Positions 12,789 through 14,882 of a DNA stretch of 14,882 bases are shown here, in pieces. This DNA comes from an uncultured Collinsella sp. (GTDB taxonomy: Bacteria; Actinomycetota; Coriobacteriia; Coriobacteriales; Coriobacteriaceae). The position numbers and the translations under genes are program-made. The notes under the pieces were generated by a model. It saw nothing but the letters and a program-made list of their open reading frames with translations. It did not search any database and was not told the origin of the DNA. The stretch is taken from positions 1-14,882 of the forward strand of contig CABUJH010000045.1 in the NCBI GenBank assembly GCA_902491895.1, in the 5' to 3' direction. Position 1 is the first letter of the stretch. Each line of letters starts with the position of its first letter.

Positions 12789-14357
12789 ATGGACGACGCG
12801 AGCGAGCGTTCAATCGAAGAGGACATGCTCGATCAGTTCAATTACTTTGATGATGAGGACGAGGAGCTGATCGACCGTCGCGAGCCAGCGCCGCTTGATT
12901 CCTTTGATCTGGTCGATGAAGAGCCCGACGAGGACGAGGGCGAATCGGCGGAGCCCTCACAGCCTTCGCGCCTTGACTCGCTGCTTTCGAGAGCCCCCAT
13001 GCACCACGGTGTCCGTGCCGGCGCGCTCCATATGAAAACTGACTGGCACCAGATCGTGACGGCAGGCGATGAACTTGCCGTCGATGCGCCGCTCACCGAT
13101 AAATCATCCATCATCTGCCGCACCGGTATGCTTATGCTCGCGAGCGGAACGGGTGCCTGGCGTGTTCGCGATACCATGAATCGTGTCGCCGCCGTACTCG
13201 GTGTGACCATCCACGTTGACTTAAGTCTCCTGTCGTTTGAGTGTACTTGCATCGAAGATGGTCACTGCTTTAATGAGGTCGTCAGCTTGCCCACAACGGG
13301 CGTCAATACCCATCGCATTTGGATGATGGAGAGCTTCTTAAAGGAAATCGAGACGTATGGGCGCCGGTTTACCGTGCACGAATACCACGAGATGCTCAAG
13401 ACCGTTGAGAGCTCAAAGCCCGATTACGCTCCCTGGCAACAGGGCCTTGCGGCAGCCTGTGCTTGCGGCGCCTTCGTCTTTTTGCTCGGCGGCGGCCCTA
13501 TCGAGATGGCCTGCGCATTCGTAGGCGCTGGTGTCGGTAACTTTGCCCGCTCCCATATTCTCAAGCAGGGTCTTGGCCAGTTTAGCGCGCTGACGACTGG
13601 TGTTGCGCTCGCTTGCGTTTCGTATCTGCTGGCATTGCTCGGCCTTGGCCAGGTCGTACCGGGGGCAATGTCGCACCAAGAAGGCTATATCGGCGCCATG
13701 CTCTTTGTGATTCCCGGCTTTCCCCTCATTACGGCAGGCCTCGACATCGCTAAGCTCGATATGCGAAGTGGAATCGAGCGTCTTTCGTATGCTGTGTCGA
13801 TTATTGTGATGGCGACCCTCGTAGGTTGGATGGTTGCCGAGTGCGTGGGACTGGCGCCGGATGACTTCGCCCCGCTCGGCCTCTCACCGTTGGCTCTTAC
13901 GCTCTTGCGCATACTGATGAGCTTCGTTGGCGTATTCGGCTTCTCGGTGATGTTCAACAGCCCGGTAAAGATGGCCGCGGCAGCTGGGTTGATCGGCGCC
14001 GTGTCCAATACCCTGCGTCTGACCCTTGTCGATGCGCCGACGATGATTCCCTTCCTGGGCCTCAGCACGGGAATGCCTCCCGAGGCAGCAGCGTTTATCG
14101 GCGCGCTGGTATCGGGGCTGCTCGCAAGCTTGGCTGAAGTCAAGCTCACCTACCCGCGCATCGCCCTCACGGTGCCTTCGATTGTCATTATGGTGCCGGG
14201 CTTGTATCTGTATCGCTCGATGTATTACATGTGCACCTTCGACACGGTCAATATGCTCGGCTGGTTTGTGCGCGCAGTGCTCATCGTAGCGTTTCTGCCC
14301 GTTGGACTGGGTGTGGCGCGTACGCTCACCGACCCTCGCTGGCGCCACACCAGCTAA
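12789..14357 (+). CDS. Threonine/serine exporter family protein (ThrE type)
   Basis: This is a probable inner-membrane exporter of threonine/serine or related amino acids; the substrate is inferred from the family. The 522 residues are a single-chain ThrE with both halves. A cytoplasmic ThrE domain starts near 105 (TGMLMLASGTGAWRVRDTMN, 112-131) and leads into hydrophobic helices with GGGPIEMACAFVGAGVGN (234-251) and GAMLFVIPGFPLITAGLD (302-319). The second ThrE-like membrane domain covers about 365-510, with TVPSIVIMVPGLYLYRSMYY (461-480). About ten membrane segments are plausible. The first 80 or so residues are a very acidic, probably disordered extension (DDEDEE, DEEPDEDEGE). AAGGGAG about 8 nt upstream supports ATG 12789. 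It stands alone; its stop codon touches a hairpin repeat. Confidence 0.85.
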   Translation: MDDASERSIEEDMLDQFNYFDDEDEELIDRREPAPLDSFDLVDEEPDEDEGESAEPSQPSRLDSLLSRAPMHHGVRAGALHMKTDWHQIVTAGDELAVDAPLTDKSSIICRTGMLMLASGTGAWRVRDTMNRVAAVLGVTIHVDLSLLSFECTCIEDGHCFNEVVSLPTTGVNTHRIWMMESFLKEIETYGRRFTVHEYHEMLKTVESSKPDYAPWQQGLAAACACGAFVFLLGGGPIEMACAFVGAGVGNFARSHILKQGLGQFSALTTGVALACVSYLLALLGLGQVVPGAMSHQEGYIGAMLFVIPGFPLITAGLDIAKLDMRSGIERLSYAVSIIVMATLVGWMVAECVGLAPDDFAPLGLSPLALTLLRILMSFVGVFGFSVMFNSPVKMAAAAGLIGAVSNTLRLTLVDAPTMIPFLGLSTGMPPEAAAFIGALVSGLLASLAEVKLTYPRIALTVPSIVIMVPGLYLYRSMYYMCTFDTVNMLGWFVRAVLIVAFLPVGLGVARTLTDPRWRHTS

Positions 14358-14394
14358 TTGGTGCAAGGGGGACAGGTTACTTTGCACCCCCAAT
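14357..14394. repeat. GGGAC-core hairpin repeat, copy 4
   Basis: ATTGGTGCAA (14357-14366) pairs with TTGCACC and CCAAT (14382-14394) apart from a short C bulge. The loop is GGGGGACAGGTTACT. The loop core GGGACAGGTT is identical to that at 6635-6644, but the arms are unrelated. The left arm starts on the last base of the exporter stop codon. Confidence 0.7.
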
Positions 14395-14399
14395 GAGTT

Positions 14400-14426
14400 G
14401 CGGTGAAATAGGGACTGAATTGCTGC
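14400..14426. repeat. Possible GGGAC-core hairpin repeat, copy 5
   Basis: GCGGTGA (14400-14406) can pair with TTGCTGC (14420-14426), using three G-U pairs, around AATAGGGACTGAA. The loop again contains GGGAC. It is weaker than the other copies and sits just before the IS-like left end. Confidence 0.4.
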
Positions 14427-14435
14427 TTAAGGGGG

Positions 14436-14833
14436 TGCGGACAGAAAGTTGGACCGCGGGGCGGTCCGGACTGGAGGTTCGCATGTACAGCAGGGAGAAG
14501 GTCGAGCTCTTCCTCCTGGCGACGGAGGACGGCATGGGGCCCACCGCCGCCGCGAAGTTCGCGGGGGTCTCGGTGGGCGCGGCCAAGAAGTGGGCGACGG
14601 GGCACCTCCCGCACAGCTACACCGGGGCGCGCTGTAGAATCGTGGCGAGGAAACCGCCACGGAAGGAGGCCAGCTTGGGCCCCGACAAGTCGATCTACGC
14701 CCCGCCCGCGACCGGCCCGCTCGCCGGGCTCAACGAGGACCAGATAGAGAACCTGCTGCTCAGGGCGGTGTTGGCCGACCTAAAAGCGGAAGGGTGGGAC
14801 CCGGCTTCGATCTCGAACAGGAGCAAGTGTTAG
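14436..14833 (+). mobile_element. IS3-like element, left part
   Basis: From about 14436 (TGCGGACAGAAAGTTGG) the sequence becomes markedly more GC-rich and leads, with a perfect GGACCGC/GCGGTCC hairpin (14451-14467), into a transposase orfA. The T-G start would fit an IS3-family terminal repeat. No matching right end or orfB is seen. The GC-rich composition stops near 14832, so this is either a truncated copy or the element is cut by a junction there. Confidence 0.5.
14483..14833 (+). CDS. IS3-type transposase OrfA (helix-turn-helix subunit), probably partial
   Basis: This is a 116-residue small basic protein. A helix-turn-helix is visible at about 16-40 (EDGMGPTAAAKFAGVS, then VGAAKKWATG), as in IS3-family OrfA proteins that bind the insertion-sequence ends. 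A Pro/Ala-rich middle (about 55-80) and a helical C-terminal part (84-105, EDQIENLLLRAVLADLKA) follow. GGAGG five bases before ATG supports the start; the frame is open further upstream but without a ribosome site and over the IS left end. IS3 OrfA normally continues by frameshift into the DDE-containing OrfB, which is not present in the remaining 49 nt. The C terminus SNRSKC may be an artefact of truncation. The codons are GC-richer than the neighbours, consistent with a mobile origin. Confidence 0.6.
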   Translation: MYSREKVELFLLATEDGMGPTAAAKFAGVSVGAAKKWATGHLPHSYTGARCRIVARKPPRKEASLGPDKSIYAPPATGPLAGLNEDQIENLLLRAVLADLKAEGWDPASISNRSKC

Positions 14834-14882
14834 CGCTACTGTAAAAACAACCAATTTCGCCATCGCACTTTAGCCGATTCCG

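Noticed and set aside
14231..14482. Upstream extension of the IS orfA frame into the exporter gene
   Set aside because: It overlaps the end of the exporter coding sequence in another frame and crosses the repeat hairpins and the IS left end. The ATG at 14483 has GGAGG.
1..14882. CRISPR array, prophage, toxin-antitoxin or defence genes
   Set aside because: No regularly spaced direct repeats and no protein with such family marks were found. All confident genes are housekeeping or transport, plus one IS fragment.

Overview
The window is a stretch of bacterial chromosome with high GC (by eye near 60 %). It is densely coding, and every protein gene lies on the plus strand. Gene content and style suggest an actinobacterium of the class Coriobacteriia, most likely Collinsella or a close relative. 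The clues are GC-rich codon use, a MurE without the diaminopimelate motif, greA next to a long lysS, and a GC-rich IS3-like orfA. The genus is an inference from remembered family features; no search was possible.

Layout: (1) 1-146, tRNA-Val(TAC) on the minus strand with its terminator, the only minus-strand gene. (2) 333-2263, asnB (glutamine-dependent asparagine synthetase) with its own terminator. (3) 2326-3888, murE (peptidoglycan precursor ligase). (4) 3996-7856, a co-directional run of HAD phosphatase, murI (glutamate racemase), rph (RNase PH), rdgB (XTP/dITP pyrophosphatase) and dtd (D-aminoacyl-tRNA deacylase), with a repeat-derived hairpin after rph. (5) 7906-9400, a terminator, a good promoter, veg and ispE almost abutting, then tRNA-Pro(CGG) and a textbook terminator. 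(6) 9409-9807, tatA as a single-gene unit with a strong promoter that carries an operator-like palindrome. (7) 9856-12484, greA and lysS, separated by a terminator that could be an attenuator; LysS carries an extra C-terminal tRNA-binding domain. (8) 12485-14357, a noncoding stretch with repeats, then a ThrE-type threonine/serine exporter. (9) 14358-14882, repeat hairpins and an IS3-type transposase orfA that appears broken at its 3' end.

The genes are mostly housekeeping. murE and murI serve wall synthesis: murI supplies D-Glu for the precursor and murE adds the third residue. rph, rdgB, dtd, lysS, greA and the tRNAs serve RNA metabolism and translation quality. ispE feeds isoprenoid (including undecaprenyl carrier) synthesis, and asnB and the exporter handle amino acids.

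I found no CRISPR array, phage, toxin, secondary-metabolite or defence locus, and nothing I can honestly call an undescribed multi-gene system. The unusual material is small and mostly noncoding. It comprises a family of intergenic hairpins with different arms around a shared GGGAC core, a second hairpin repeated just after the dtd and lysS stop codons, a palindrome inside the tatA promoter, mutually exclusive hairpins between greA and lysS, and a mini-terminator in the veg leader.
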